NCBI RefSeq assembly: GCF_020515695.1
Contig: NZ_JAIWJA010000006.1
Span: 186,001 to 250,000 of the forward strand
Length of the DNA stretch: 64,000 nucleotides
DNA from: Pseudomonas sp. MWU16-30317
Lineage (GTDB): Bacteria; Pseudomonadota; Gammaproteobacteria; Pseudomonadales; Pseudomonadaceae
Direction of reading: 5' to 3'
The first letter of the stretch is position 1. Every line of letters begins with the position of its first letter. Position numbers and translations under genes: made by a program. The notes beneath the pieces are model-generated. The model did not search any database. It was not told the origin of the DNA and saw only the letters and a program-made list of their open reading frames with translations. Below, in pieces: positions 1 to 10,000 of the stretch.

Positions 1-115
1 CGCCGCCGGTGCGGATGCCGATGTACCGTGGCTCGCTGATCTCGCGCTTGGCCAGATGGGCCTGCAGGTCGATGGCCATCTGACGGATCAGATCGGCGGG
101 GTTGGGAAGGCTCAT
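1..115 (-). CDS. pyrR: PyrR, pyrimidine operon regulator / uracil phosphoribosyltransferase (5' part only)
   Basis: Only the first 38 codons lie in the window; the gene continues past the left edge. The N-terminus (MSLPNPADLIRQM, later YIGIRTGG) matches PyrR proteins of pseudomonads, which resemble uracil phosphoribosyltransferases and act on pyrimidine biosynthesis genes. The ATG at 113-115 is preceded by AGGAG at 121-125 on the minus strand, a good ribosome binding site. It would be the distal member of a leftward series gshB-tonB3-yqgE-ruvX-pyrR, the order known from P. aeruginosa. The catalytic PRPP loop is outside the window, so identity rests on the N-terminus and context. Confidence 0.8.
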   Translation of the reverse strand, partial: MSLPNPADLIRQMAIDLQAHLAKREISEPRYIGIRTGG

Positions 116-234
116 GGGTACTCCTGAAAGGCGCCGGGCATCGATTCACACCGGGCGAAATATTTTCACTCCTGAGCCGGCCCCCAGGTTCAGGGGAGCA
201 CGGCCGCAGGAAGTGTGGCTTCTGAAAATAGCGC

Positions 235-672
235 TCAGGCGCCTAGCTGATCGGCGTTGGCCTCGAGCCAGCCTTGCAAGAGCAGGGCGGCGGCGATGGC
301 GTCCACCGGATTGTCGCGGTAACTGCCGCGCTGCCCGCCGCGGGCCATACGCTCGCCCTTGGCCTCGAAGGTGGTCAGGCGTTCATCGTGGGTGTGCACG
401 GGAATGTTGTAGCGGCCGTTGATGCGCCTGCCGAATTTTTCGGCGCGTTCGCTCATGTCGCTGGGGCTGCCGTCCATGTTCAACGGCAAGCCGACGACAA
501 TTGCATCGGGCTTCCATTCCTTGATCAGTGCTTCGACCTGGTTCCAGTCCGGCACGCCGTTCTGCGCCTTGAGCGTGCACAGTTCGCGGGCCTGGCCGGT
601 GATGACCTGGCCGACCGCGACGCCGATCTGTTTGGTGCCGTAGTCGAAACCCAGTAGCAGACGAATGGCCAT
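235..672 (-). CDS. ruvX: RuvX/YqgF, Holliday-junction-resolvase-like nuclease
   Basis: A 145-residue protein of the YqgF/RuvX family, with an RNase H-like fold. These proteins are implicated in processing the 5' end of pre-16S rRNA and resemble RuvC resolvases. Acidic catalytic candidates are D10 in GFDYGTK, D96-E97 in DERLTT and D124 in NPVDAIAA, all in the family's usual places. Length is normal. Its ATG (670-672) overlaps the last base of yqgE, so the two are translationally coupled. The 119-bp gap to pyrR holds the pyrR ribosome binding site and no other gene. Confidence 0.93.
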   Translation of the reverse strand: MAIRLLLGFDYGTKQIGVAVGQVITGQARELCTLKAQNGVPDWNQVEALIKEWKPDAIVVGLPLNMDGSPSDMSERAEKFGRRINGRYNIPVHTHDERLTTFEAKGERMARGGQRGSYRDNPVDAIAAALLLQGWLEANADQLGA

Positions 673-1241
673 CAGGCGTGCCCTGCCTGTGAGGTCAGCA
701 GGCTGAGGTTGATCCCCAGGCTGCGCGCCGCCGCATCCAGACGCAGCTCGCTGGTGGTGCCGAACAGGATATCGGCGTCGAAAGGGCAGGTCAGCCAGGC
801 GTTGTCGGTCAGCTCGGCTTCCAGCTGCCCGGCTTCCCAGCCGGCATAGCCAAGGGTGATCAGGCTTTGCTTGGGGCCCACGCCGTCAGCGATGGCGAAC
901 AGCACGTCCTGAGAGGTGGACAGGGCAATATCGCCCAGATCGACGGTCGCCTGGTACTTGGGCCCCAGGCTGTGCAGCACGAAGCCGCGGTCGGTCTGCA
1001 CCGGGCCGCCCATATAGATAGGCACGTACTGGCAGCTCACCGGCGGATCGATTTCCGGTCGCAGCTGCTCGAGGATGTCCGCCAGATTGAGCGACTGCGG
1101 GCGGTTGATCACCAGGCCCATGGCGCCATTGGCGCTGTGCTCGACGATGTAGGTCAAGGTGTGGGCAAAGTTCGAGTCGGCCATGTGCGGCATGGCGATC
1201 AGGAACTGATGCTTGAGGTAACTGGGTTCGACTTTTTTCAT
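672..1241 (-). CDS. algH: YqgE/AlgH family protein
   Basis: A 189-residue protein of the YqgE/AlgH family (UPF0301), the same length I recall for P. aeruginosa AlgH. The start was placed at ATG 1239-1241 (MKKVEPSYLKHQFLIAMPHM). The reading frame stays open upstream to a TTG at 1277, but those residues do not look like the family. No strong ribosome binding site is visible before the ATG. Conserved stretches include GAMGLVINRP, GGPVQTDRGFVLH and LGYAGWEAGQLE. AlgH was first described through alginate regulation; its biochemical role is still unclear. It lies between tonB3 and ruvX in a leftward operon. Confidence 0.9.
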   Translation of the reverse strand: MKKVEPSYLKHQFLIAMPHMADSNFAHTLTYIVEHSANGAMGLVINRPQSLNLADILEQLRPEIDPPVSCQYVPIYMGGPVQTDRGFVLHSLGPKYQATVDLGDIALSTSQDVLFAIADGVGPKQSLITLGYAGWEAGQLEAELTDNAWLTCPFDADILFGTTSELRLDAAARSLGINLSLLTSQAGHA

Positions 1242-1306
1242 GGCATGTAGTGTGGCGTTGACCCGACCACCTGACAAGCTGGCAGATGCTTCAGCGTGTG
1301 AGGGGT

Positions 1307-2233
1307 TCAGTTGCTGGAAAGACGATCACCCTTGGCGAAACGCCAGGTACGTATGATTTCGAGCCGGTCGACGTCGGAAAGGTCCCCAGTGAACGGTTGG
1401 AAAGGTGCCGCCAGGCGCACGATGCGCTGCGCGGCCTGATCCAGCAGCGGTTGCCCGGACGACTCCAGCACCAGCACTTCATACAGCGAGCCGTCGCTGT
1501 TGATCGAGACCATCAGCCGCAGGCTGCCGTAGATCTGCTGGCGACGTGCCTCTTCAGGGTAGTTGAGGTTGCCGATGCGCTCGACCTTCTTGCGCCATTC
1601 GTCTTTATACCAGGCACCCTTGTCATGCATGGTCGAGGCAGCGCTCAGGCGATGGATGCGCGGGCGCTTGGCGTAGGCCTGCTGCTCCTGGGCCAGTTCG
1701 GCCTCGAGGCTGGCGATTTCGTTGGACTGCTCGGTATTCTCGAAATCCGGGGTGTTGGTCTTCGGCGTCTCCTGCGGTTTGACCTGATCGGGCCGCGCTT
1801 CGGTCTTTTGTGGCTGCTGCGCGCGGGTGGCCACGGCCTTGCGGGCTTGCGGGGTGTCCGGGTTGACCAGCGGTTTGGGCGTGGGCGGCGGCGTGACCTT
1901 GTTGATGGCTTCGTCCTGGAACGGCGCGATCTCGGTGGTCTTGGGCAGCGCTTTGGCGTCGAGCGTGCCGCTGCCTTCCTGATTGTCCTGGGCGAGGTAA
2001 TCGGCCTTGTCCGGCGCCTTGGCGCTCTTGAACGGTGCCAGGGTGATTTCCAGCGTGCGTGAAATCTCGCTCGGCGGGGTAACGGCAAAGCTCACGCCGA
2101 GGATCACCGCCACGTGCAGCAAGGCCGCCACCATCAGGGTGAACCCCAGACGGTCGGCCGGACGTACGCGCGAACGCGGGGCCTTGGCTGACGCAGGTGC
2201 AGGATTGGCAGGCACGGGGGCAACGCGTTTCAT
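1307..2233 (-). CDS. tonB3: TonB-family energy transducer (TonB3-like)
   Basis: A 308-residue TonB-like protein. It has a cytoplasmic N-terminus of about 29 residues rich in basic residues, one membrane segment at about 30-51, a long Pro/Lys/Gln-rich periplasmic linker (about 60-200), and a C-terminal TonB domain containing NYPEEARRQQIYGSL and SSGQPLLDQAA. TonB proteins pass proton-motive-force energy to outer-membrane receptors. In P. aeruginosa the gene in this position, between gshB and algH next to the Pil-Chp genes, is tonB3, linked to twitching motility. The call rests on domain layout and synteny. A REPIN fills the gap to gshB. Confidence 0.88.
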   Translation of the reverse strand: MKRVAPVPANPAPASAKAPRSRVRPADRLGFTLMVAALLHVAVILGVSFAVTPPSEISRTLEITLAPFKSAKAPDKADYLAQDNQEGSGTLDAKALPKTTEIAPFQDEAINKVTPPPTPKPLVNPDTPQARKAVATRAQQPQKTEARPDQVKPQETPKTNTPDFENTEQSNEIASLEAELAQEQQAYAKRPRIHRLSAASTMHDKGAWYKDEWRKKVERIGNLNYPEEARRQQIYGSLRLMVSINSDGSLYEVLVLESSGQPLLDQAAQRIVRLAAPFQPFTGDLSDVDRLEIIRTWRFAKGDRLSSN

Positions 2234-2250
2234 CGGTTATCCATTATCCA

Positions 2251-2343
2251 CCGCTCCTGTGGGAGTGGGCTGTGCCCACGAATGGCGCGGTGCGGTGTCA
2301 TGTCGGGCCTCTTCGCGGGCAAAGCCCGCTCCCACAGAAGCGG
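2251..2343. repeat. REPIN (GCGGGCAAGC-type) between tonB3 and gshB
   Basis: Two 27-bp inverted arms at 2251-2277 and 2317-2343 match with three mismatches. They carry the core CTGTGGGAG and GGGCAAAGCCCGCTCCCACAG of the window's commonest Pseudomonas repeat. It starts 17 bases upstream of the tonB3 start codon, so it lies in the tonB3 leader or the gshB-tonB3 intercistronic mRNA. Confidence 0.85.
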
Positions 2344-2358
2344 TGTTCCTTGAAGGGT

Positions 2359-3312
2359 TCAGCGAGCCTTCAGCTTTTGATCAATGGCGTCCATCAACTG
2401 CACGCCGATGCGGGTGCCGAAGGCATTGTCGATCTCGCGGATGCAGGTCGGGCTGGTGACGTTGATTTCGGTCAGGTGCTCACCGATCACATCGAGGCCG
2501 ACGAACAGCAAGCCTTTCTCGCGCAACGTCGGGCCGACCTGGGCGGCGATCCAGCGATCACGGTCGGTCAGCGGCCGTGCTTCACCCCGTCCGCCAGCCG
2601 CCAGGTTGCCGCGGGTCTCGCCGGCCGCCGGAATGCGCGCCAGGCAGTAGGGCACGGGCTCGCCGTCGATCATCAGGATGCGTTTGTCGCCGTCCTTGAT
2701 CGCCGGCAGATAGGCTTGGCCCATGGTCTGCTGCGTGCCGTTGACGGTCAGGGTTTCGAGGATCACCGAGAGGTTCGGATCGCCTGAGCGGTGACGGAAG
2801 ATCGAGGTGCCGCCCATGCCGTCCAGCGGCTTGAGGATCACATCGCCATGCTTGGCCACGAACTCGCGCAGCACATCCGCGCGGCGGCTGACCACCGTGG
2901 GCGGCGTGCACTGCGGGAACAGCGTGGCGAACAGCTTCTCGTTGCAATCGCGCAGGCTCTGTGGACGGTTGACCACCAGCACACCCTCGCGCTCGGCTTG
3001 TTCGAGCAGGTAGGTGGAGTAGACGAATTCGAGATCGAAGGGCGGGTCCTTGCGCATCAGGATGACGTTGAGGTCGGCCAGCGGCGCGTCGGATTCGGCG
3101 TCGAGCTCGAACCATTTGTCCGGGTTGGCGAACACTTTCAGGGGGCGCATCCGCGCGCGGGCCTGGCCGTCGCCCTGATAGAGGTCCTGGATCTCCATAT
3201 AGAACAGCTCCCAGCCGCGCTCCTGGGCGGCCAGCAGCATGGCCAGCGAGCTGTCCTTCTTGTAGGAGATCTCGGCGATCGGGTCCATGACAATTCCGAG
3301 GCGAACGCTCAT
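2359..3312 (-). CDS. gshB: Glutathione synthetase
   Basis: A 317-residue ATP-grasp enzyme joining gamma-glutamylcysteine and glycine to make glutathione. The N-terminus (VRLGIVMDPIAEISYKKDSS) is typical of bacterial GshB. The ATP-grasp region contains ILKPLDGMGGTSIFR, and the C-terminal part carries EINVTSPTCIREID, which holds Mg/ATP ligands. Length is normal for the family. The ATG at 3310-3312 has AGAGGAA upstream. It is the first gene of the leftward operon and faces pilG across a 224-bp divergent region. Confidence 0.96.
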   Translation of the reverse strand: MSVRLGIVMDPIAEISYKKDSSLAMLLAAQERGWELFYMEIQDLYQGDGQARARMRPLKVFANPDKWFELDAESDAPLADLNVILMRKDPPFDLEFVYSTYLLEQAEREGVLVVNRPQSLRDCNEKLFATLFPQCTPPTVVSRRADVLREFVAKHGDVILKPLDGMGGTSIFRHRSGDPNLSVILETLTVNGTQQTMGQAYLPAIKDGDKRILMIDGEPVPYCLARIPAAGETRGNLAAGGRGEARPLTDRDRWIAAQVGPTLREKGLLFVGLDVIGEHLTEINVTSPTCIREIDNAFGTRIGVQLMDAIDQKLKAR

Positions 3313-3536
3313 GGGTAATTCCTCTTGTCGGCAATGCCTGAATAGGGCGTGAAAAGTGGCGTCAGGGTGGCGCTGACGGCCGCTGCGGTCAAGGGAAAAC
3401 CGCAGGCCAGCGTGGTTGATGGAATGCCTTCCCCGAGTGTGTTAAAAATGCTGGCAATACACACAGGCCCCTTGTGGACTCAGGTCCGCGGCCCGGCCTG
3501 GCTCGCCAGCATGCTGGCCATCACCGTCGAGCACTC

Positions 3537-3959
3537 ATGGAACAGCATCAGGGCACCTTGAATCCGGGCGTGAAGGTCATGGTGATCGATGACTCCAAGA
3601 CCATTCGCCGTTCTGCACAGGCATTGCTCAAGGACACCGGTGTCGAGGTCATCACTGCGGTGGACGGCTTCGACGCCCTGGTCAAGATCATCGATAATGC
3701 CGTGCATATCATTTTCGTCGACGTCATGATGCCGCGCCTCGACGGCTACCAGACCTGCGCCTTGATCAAGCACCACAGTGCCTTGATGGCGACGCCGGTC
3801 GTGATGCTGTCGTCGCGCGACGGGGTGTTCGACAAAGCCCGGGGGCGCAGCGTCGGCTCCGAGCAGTTTTTGACCAAGCCTTTCAGCAAGGAAACCCTGC
3901 TGGGTGCGATCCAGGCCCATGTGCCCGGCTTCACCGTTGCAGCGCAACCCGCGCCCTGA
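3537..3959 (+). CDS. pilG: PilG, response regulator of the Pil-Chp system
   Basis: A 140-residue single-domain receiver. D18/D19 form the acidic pocket, D62 (FVDVMMPRLDG) is the predicted phosphorylation site, and K114 (FLTKPF) is the conserved lysine. In P. aeruginosa PilG is phosphorylated by ChpA and promotes type IV pilus extension through the adenylate cyclase branch and PilB. The start is set at ATG 3537 (MEQHQGTLNPGVKVM). The frame is open further upstream, but that part does not resemble PilG. It begins the rightward cluster pilGHIJ-chpA-chpC. Confidence 0.95.
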   Translation: MEQHQGTLNPGVKVMVIDDSKTIRRSAQALLKDTGVEVITAVDGFDALVKIIDNAVHIIFVDVMMPRLDGYQTCALIKHHSALMATPVVMLSSRDGVFDKARGRSVGSEQFLTKPFSKETLLGAIQAHVPGFTVAAQPAP

Positions 3960-4005
3960 CAGGGGCTGAACGTGTCACGACGTCTTATCAAGTATGGGGA
4001 ACAGC

Positions 4006-4371
4006 ATGGCTCGAATTCTGATCGTCGATGACTCGCCGACCGAGATGTACAAACTCACCAGTATCCTGGAAAAGCACGGCCACACCGTGCTCAAGGCCGA
4101 GCACGGCGCCGATGGCGTGGCCCTGGCCCGCCAGGAAAAACCCGATGCGGTGCTGATGGACATCGTCATGCCCGGCCTCAACGGTTTTCAGGCGACCCGG
4201 CAACTGACCAAGGACCCGGAAACCAGCCACATTCCGGTGATCATCATCACCACCAAGGATCAGGAAACCGACAAGGTCTGGGGCACGCGCCAGGGCGCCC
4301 GTGACTACCTGACCAAGCCGGTCGATGAAGACAGTCTGATCAGGACCCTGAACGCCGTCCTCGCAGGCTGA
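4006..4371 (+). CDS. pilH: PilH, response regulator of the Pil-Chp system
   Basis: A 121-residue receiver domain, exactly the length I recall for P. aeruginosa PilH. It starts MARILIVDDSPTEMYKL; D52 is the predicted phospho-acceptor and K104 the conserved lysine. PilH counterbalances PilG, lowering pilus-dependent signalling or favouring retraction. ATG 4006 is preceded by GGGGAA, so an upstream in-frame start at 3994 was rejected. The stop is followed almost directly by the pilI GTG start, suggesting coupling. Confidence 0.95.
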   Translation: MARILIVDDSPTEMYKLTSILEKHGHTVLKAEHGADGVALARQEKPDAVLMDIVMPGLNGFQATRQLTKDPETSHIPVIIITTKDQETDKVWGTRQGARDYLTKPVDEDSLIRTLNAVLAG

Positions 4372-4374
4372 TGG

Positions 4375-4917
4375 GTGTCGAAGTTGCAAGCGCGTACCGC
4401 GTTCGACCTGCTGCTGGCCATCGATCAGCGTTGTCGCGCCCACGCTGCCGGGCTGCCGTCCCAGAATGCGCCTGCGCGGAGCTGGAGCGGTATCGGTTTC
4501 CGCCTGGCCGGGCACTGGCTGGTGGCGCCCATGCAGGACATCGCCGAGGTCCTGCGTGAGCCGCAGCTCACCCGCCTGCCCGGGGTCAAGCCCTGGGTCC
4601 TGGGCATGACCAACCTGCGCGGCCGCTTGCTGCCGGTCATGGACCTGTGCGAGCTGCTCGATGTCGAGCCCTCCGGTGCGCGGCGGCGCCGGGTGCTGGT
4701 GGTCGACCACGCCGAGGTGTTCGCGGGCCTGGTGGTCGATGAAGTCCTGGGTCTGCAGCATTTTCCTCGGGAGAGCCTCGAGCCCGCCGCGCCCTTGCAG
4801 ATCCGTGCGGCCATGGCCCCCTTCGTCCAGGGGCATTTTCAGCGTGAACAGGTGTGGAGCGTCTTCAGCCTCCAGGCCTTGGTGCAGTCAGTGGAGTTTC
4901 GTGATGTCGCGCTTTGA
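4375..4917 (+). CDS. pilI: PilI, CheW-like adaptor
   Basis: A 180-residue CheW-domain protein that should couple the receptor PilJ to the kinase ChpA. Recognisable stretches are SWSGIGFRLAG, LPGVKPWVLGM, NLRGRLLPVMDL and VLVVDHAEVFAGLVVDEV. The start is a GTG at 4375, four bases after the pilH stop; the ATG at 4371 is in another frame and gives no CheW-like product. P. aeruginosa PilI is of similar size. The stop lies 33 bases before pilJ. Confidence 0.92.
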   Translation: MSKLQARTAFDLLLAIDQRCRAHAAGLPSQNAPARSWSGIGFRLAGHWLVAPMQDIAEVLREPQLTRLPGVKPWVLGMTNLRGRLLPVMDLCELLDVEPSGARRRRVLVVDHAEVFAGLVVDEVLGLQHFPRESLEPAAPLQIRAAMAPFVQGHFQREQVWSVFSLQALVQSVEFRDVAL

Positions 4918-4950
4918 GCCGATCGCCAACCGTCGACGCCGGAGGTTGCC

Positions 4951-6999
4951 ATGATGGCGGCCGTGACCGGCAACTCGCTTCAGGGCTCGCGCAGCAGTGC
5001 GCAGATCGCCGGGCTGTTCGTGGCCCTGATCATCTTCATCATGTTGCTGTTCGCCAACTTCGCCTACCTCAACACCCAGTCCAATTACGACAAGCAGTAC
5101 ATCGGCCATGCCGGCGAGCTGCGGGTGCTGTCCCAGCGCATCGCCAAGAACGCCGGGGAAGCGGCGGCAGGCAAGGCTGATGCGTTCAAGCAATTGGGCG
5201 ACGCGCGCAATGAATTCGATCGGCGTTGGGGCTATCTCAAAGAAGGCGACAAGCGCACCGGCCTGCCCTCGGCGCCGCCGGAAGTGCGCGACGAGATGAA
5301 AACCGTCCAGCACGACTGGGAGAGCCTGCGCAAGAACACCGATACCATCCTCGCCAGCGAGCAGACCGTGCTGTCGTTGCATCAGGTCGCCGCGACCCTG
5401 GCCGAAACCGTGCCGCAACTGCAGCGCGAGTCCGAGCGAGTGGTGGAGATCCTCCTCCAGCGCGGCGCGCCGGCCAGTCAGGTGGCACTGGCGCAGCGTC
5501 AGTCGCTGCTGGCCCAGCGCATCCTCGGCTCGGTCAATACCGTGCTGGGTGGCGACGAGAACGCCGCCCAGGCCGCAGAATCCTTCGGCCGCGATGCCAC
5601 GCGCTTCGGCGTGGTGCTCAATGGCATGCTCAGCGGCAATGTTGGCCAGCGCATCGCTCAAGTGCAGGATGCCGATGCTCGCGCGCGTCTGCAGGAAATC
5701 TCCGAGTTGTTCGAGTTCATCTCCGGCTCCGTGGATGAAATCCTCGCCACCTCGCCCGAGCTGTTCAAAGTGCGGGTGGCCGCCAACAATATCTTCACGA
5801 TGTCCCAGACCCTGCTGGACGAAGCCTCGCGGCTGGCCACCGGCTTCGAGCACCTGGCCGGGCGGCGTTCGCTGGACACCATCGGCGGTTACATCCTCGG
5901 CCTGCTGGCCTTGCTCTCGATCATCTTCATCGGCCTGGTGATGGTGCGCGAGACCAACCGCCAGCTGCGTGAAACGGCGCAGAAGAACGAGCGCAACCAG
6001 AACGCGATCATGCGCCTGCTGGACGAGATCGAAGACCTGGCCGACGGCGACCTCACCGTCACCGCGTCGGTGACCGAGGACTTCACCGGTACCATCGCCG
6101 ATTCGATCAACTATTCCATCGATCAACTGCGCGACCTGGTGGCGACCATCAACCACATCGCCGAATCGGTGGCCAGCGCCGTGCAGGACACCCAGACCAC
6201 CGCCAAGCAGCTGGCCAAGGCCTCCGAACACCAGGCCGCGCAAATCACCGACGCCTCCATGGCCATCAGTGACATGGCGCAGTCCATCGATCACGTATCG
6301 ACCAACGCCTACGAGTCGGCCAAGGTCGCCGAGCGTTCGGTAGCCATCGCCAACAAGGGCAACGAGGTGGTGCACAACACCATCCACGGCATGGACAACA
6401 TTCGCGAGCAGATCCAGGACACTTCCAAGCGGATCAAGCGTCTGGGCGAGTCTTCCCAGGAAATCGGCGACATCGTCAACCTGATCGACGACATTGCCGA
6501 CCAGACCAACATCCTCGCCCTCAACGCCGCCATCCAGGCGTCCATGGCCGGTGAGGCCGGGCGCGGGTTTGCGGTGGTCGCCGACGAGGTGCAGCGCCTG
6601 GCCGAGCGCTCGTCCTCGGCCACGCGACAGATCGAGACTCTGGTGCGGGCGATCCAGGCCGACACCAACGAGGCGGTCATCTCCATGGAGCAGACCACCG
6701 CCGAGGTGGTACGCGGTGCGCGCCTGGCGCAAGATGCCGGGGTAGCGCTGGAAGAAATCGAGAACGTCTCCCAAGACCTCGCCGCCTTGATTCAAGGGAT
6801 TTCCAACGCGGCGCAGCAGCAGACGTCGTCGGCGGGGCAGATATCCCATACCATGGCGGTGATCCAGCAGATCACCAGCCAGACCTCGGCGGATTCCACC
6901 ACCACCGCCGAAAGCATCGGCAATCTGGCCCGCATGGCCAGCGAGATGCGCCGTTCGGTCTCGGGTTTCACTTTGCCGCCGCCCTCCGATGCACGTTGA
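4951..6999 (+). CDS. pilJ: PilJ, type IV pilus methyl-accepting chemoreceptor
   Basis: A 682-residue chemoreceptor. It has membrane segments at about 20-40 and 310-333, a periplasmic PilJ sensor region between them (with NTQSNYDKQYIGHAGELRVL), a HAMP-like stretch (RLLDEIEDLADGDLTV) and a cytoplasmic coiled coil whose tip near residue 535 contains GRGFAVVADEVQRLAERSS. It is very like P. aeruginosa PilJ, which senses surface contact and pilus tension. GGAGG precedes two adjacent ATGs (4951 and 4954); the first was chosen. In P. aeruginosa the methyltransferase gene pilK follows; here chpA follows after 56 bases. Confidence 0.95.
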   Translation: MMAAVTGNSLQGSRSSAQIAGLFVALIIFIMLLFANFAYLNTQSNYDKQYIGHAGELRVLSQRIAKNAGEAAAGKADAFKQLGDARNEFDRRWGYLKEGDKRTGLPSAPPEVRDEMKTVQHDWESLRKNTDTILASEQTVLSLHQVAATLAETVPQLQRESERVVEILLQRGAPASQVALAQRQSLLAQRILGSVNTVLGGDENAAQAAESFGRDATRFGVVLNGMLSGNVGQRIAQVQDADARARLQEISELFEFISGSVDEILATSPELFKVRVAANNIFTMSQTLLDEASRLATGFEHLAGRRSLDTIGGYILGLLALLSIIFIGLVMVRETNRQLRETAQKNERNQNAIMRLLDEIEDLADGDLTVTASVTEDFTGTIADSINYSIDQLRDLVATINHIAESVASAVQDTQTTAKQLAKASEHQAAQITDASMAISDMAQSIDHVSTNAYESAKVAERSVAIANKGNEVVHNTIHGMDNIREQIQDTSKRIKRLGESSQEIGDIVNLIDDIADQTNILALNAAIQASMAGEAGRGFAVVADEVQRLAERSSSATRQIETLVRAIQADTNEAVISMEQTTAEVVRGARLAQDAGVALEEIENVSQDLAALIQGISNAAQQQTSSAGQISHTMAVIQQITSQTSADSTTTAESIGNLARMASEMRRSVSGFTLPPPSDAR

Positions 7000-7055
7000 T
7001 GCAGGCGTGTGGGTCGAGAGGAGCAGGCAGGCGCTGAACTTTGATCGGAGTCGTT

Positions 7056-10000
7056 ATGGTTGATCGGCAGGATGACGGCACGGCGCCACTGCTCAGGGGC
7101 GCCATGGCCGAATCGCTGAAACAGGCCAGCCAGGCCCTGCTTGGCCCGCAACTGCCGCCTTTGGCAGGCCCGGACCGCGATGCGTTGCGCTCGGTGGTCA
7201 GCGCCGTGTGCGACGAACTGCGCCACAGCAAGCAGCGCCTCGACCAGTTCGTGCAAAGCGATCGCCAGCACGTCGACGCCTTGAACGGCCTGCTGCCGGC
7301 CTTGCGCCAGGTCGCCGACACCCTGGCCGTGCTCGGCTTTGGCCAGCCGCGCAAGGTCATCATCGATCAGGTCTCGGTGATCCAGGGCCTCAGCCAGGGC
7401 CAGCGCGAACCTGGCGACGCGGTGCTGATGGATGTGGCCGGTGCGCTGCTGTATGTAGAGGCGACCCTGGCCGGCATGATCGGTGCTGGCGACGGCGCCG
7501 AGCGCGAGGTGATCAGCCCGCAGGCGCCAGATCAGGACGCCGACATGGTGCAGATCCACCGCGTGGTGCTGATCGAATCGCGCGCCTGCCTGCAGGAAGC
7601 GCTGGATCTGATCGACGATTGCCTCGACAGTGTTCCTGGCCCTGAACGTGGCGTTGAGCACGGCCCCGAAAGCGGCCCGGCACAGCAGCAGGTGCTGAAC
7701 GCCGTGCCGACGTTGCTCGATCAAGTGCGCGGCGCCCTGGAGATGATCGGCCTGCAGCGCGCCGCCAACCTGCTGCGCCGCTGCCGCACCCACGCCTTGC
7801 ACTATTGGCAGGGCGCTGACGGTCTGAGCCAGGACCCGCATGTCGAGGCCCTGGCCTCGGCGCTCACGGCGATCGATTTCTATCTCGGCCGGCGCGTGGA
7901 TAATCCGCAATCACCGGTGGACACCGCGCTGGGGGTCGCCGAGGAAAACCTCGCGCGCCTGAGCCTGCTGCCTGCGCCGACACCCACGCCGGTCGTTGAA
8001 GCCGACCCCCTGCCCGTGGCCGCTGCGGAGCCTGTGGCTGTGCCGGTCGTGCACGCGGCGGACAGCGACCCGATCGACGACGAATTGCGCGCGATTTTCC
8101 TTGAAGAGGCCATCGAACTGAGCGCCCAGGCCCGCGACAGTCTGGCCGAGTGGCGGCAGGACCCGGCCGCCCATGGCCCGGCCCTGATCGAGCTGCGCCG
8201 CTGCCTGCACACGCTCAAGGGCAGCGGGCGGATGGTCGAGGCCAGCATCGCCAGCGAGATGTGCTGGGCCGCCGAGCACCTGCTCAACCGTATTGTCGAC
8301 CACTGCGTTCAGCCGGGTGCCGCGGTATTTCAGGCCCTGGAACAAGTACTCGCCCAGTTGCCCGCGTTGCTTGACGATTTCGCTCACGACACCCAGCGCC
8401 GGCACCCGGCCGTCGATCCACTGGTGCAACGACTGGTCGCACTGAGCGAAGGGCAATTGGCGCCGGACAGCCAGCTCGAAGCCATCACCCTGAGTGCTGC
8501 AGGTGTATTCGATGCCGATGGTTTCGACCGCCAGTTGCTGGAAATCTTCCGTCACGAGGCCTTGACCCATCTCGCGACCCTCGAGGGCTTTTTGCGCACA
8601 GCGGCCGACAACGGTGCGCTGCCGGTCAGCGATGCCGCGCAGCGCGCGGTGCACACCCTCAAGGGCAGCGCCTGGATGGCCGGGGTGTTGCCGATTGCCG
8701 CGCTGGCCACCGCCATGGACCGCATGGTGCGCGAGTTCAAGAGCCATCGCTGGCCCATCGAGGCTGCGCAGGTGCAGCTGTTGCGCCGGGTGGTCGAGGC
8801 GTTCAAGGCCAGCGTCCAGCGTTTGCCGGCCGAGCCGCTGGCGGTCATCGAGGGCGCCGAGGCGCTGATCGGCGAGTTCGTCCAACAGGTGCTGGAGCGT
8901 CTGGAGCAGGGCGACGAAGCCAGCGATGCGCCGCAACGGCTCACCCGTGAGCCGCAGTTGATCAGCCGTTTTCTCGAGCAAGGCATGGATATTCTGCTGG
9001 ATGCCGACAACCGCCTCGACCACTGGCAGCAGCATCCTGCCCAACGCGACGACTTGACCGCGCTGCTGGACGGCCTGACCACGCTGGAGCAGGGCGCGCA
9101 CCTGGCCGATTTGATGGACATGGATGAGTTGTGCGAGGCGCTGCTGGACGTCTACGGCGCCGTTGAAGAAAGCAGCGTGGCGATCAGCGAGGAATTCTTT
9201 GCCACAGTCCGCCAGGCGCACGAGGCGCTGATCAATATGCTCGATCAGGTGGCCGCCGGCCAGGAGATCGATCCACAACCGGAGCAGATCAGCGGCTTGC
9301 GCGCGCTGCTCGAAGGTGGACTGGCGCCGGATGCTACCGGGCTGGTGGAGCACGGCACTGGGCGGATTACCGAGCTGGCCAGCGCGATCAGCGCCCTCGA
9401 TAGCGCCACCGCCACCGCCACCGACCTCGCCGACGCCAAGGATCTCGCTGCCCCCACCGCATCTGTAGCGAGGGGGCTTGTTCGGGAAAATCGTCCCAGC
9501 CCCTCGTCAGGGTCTGACGTGCCCAATCGGGGGCAAGCCCCTTCGTTACAGGGTTCGACCGCGCTGGACGAGGTCGCCGAGCTGTTCGTCGAGGAAGCCC
9601 GGGACATCCTCGGCAGCGCCGACCAGGCCCTGCAACGCTGGCTCGCCGAGCCCGACAACCTCACGCCGCTGACCGCCCTGCGTCACGATCTGGAAACCCT
9701 CGACGGCGGCGCGCAAATGGCCGAAGTCGCCCCGGTCAGTGCCTTGGCCGAAGCCCTGTTGCCGTTGTACCTGGGCGTGCAGGACAAACGTTTGCAGGCC
9801 GACGAGCGCCTGGGCGCGCTGCTGTCCGAGGCCCACGCGACCCTTGCGGCGTTGTTGCGCCAATACCAGGCAGGCGAAGCGCTGAGCGATCCCCAGGCAC
9901 TGGTGCTGGCGCTTGCGGCCTGGCGTCAGGGCGCCTCCAGTGCCATCAGCGAAAGCCTGCAGAGTGCCAGTCGCCAGGCCGCGCAGGAAATCGCCGACCC

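Noticed and set aside
4888..6849. 653-codon open frame on the minus strand opposite pilJ
   Set aside because: It is a shadow of pilJ in GC-rich DNA; its product is His/Gly/Leu-rich with no recognisable domain, while pilJ is a clear chemoreceptor.
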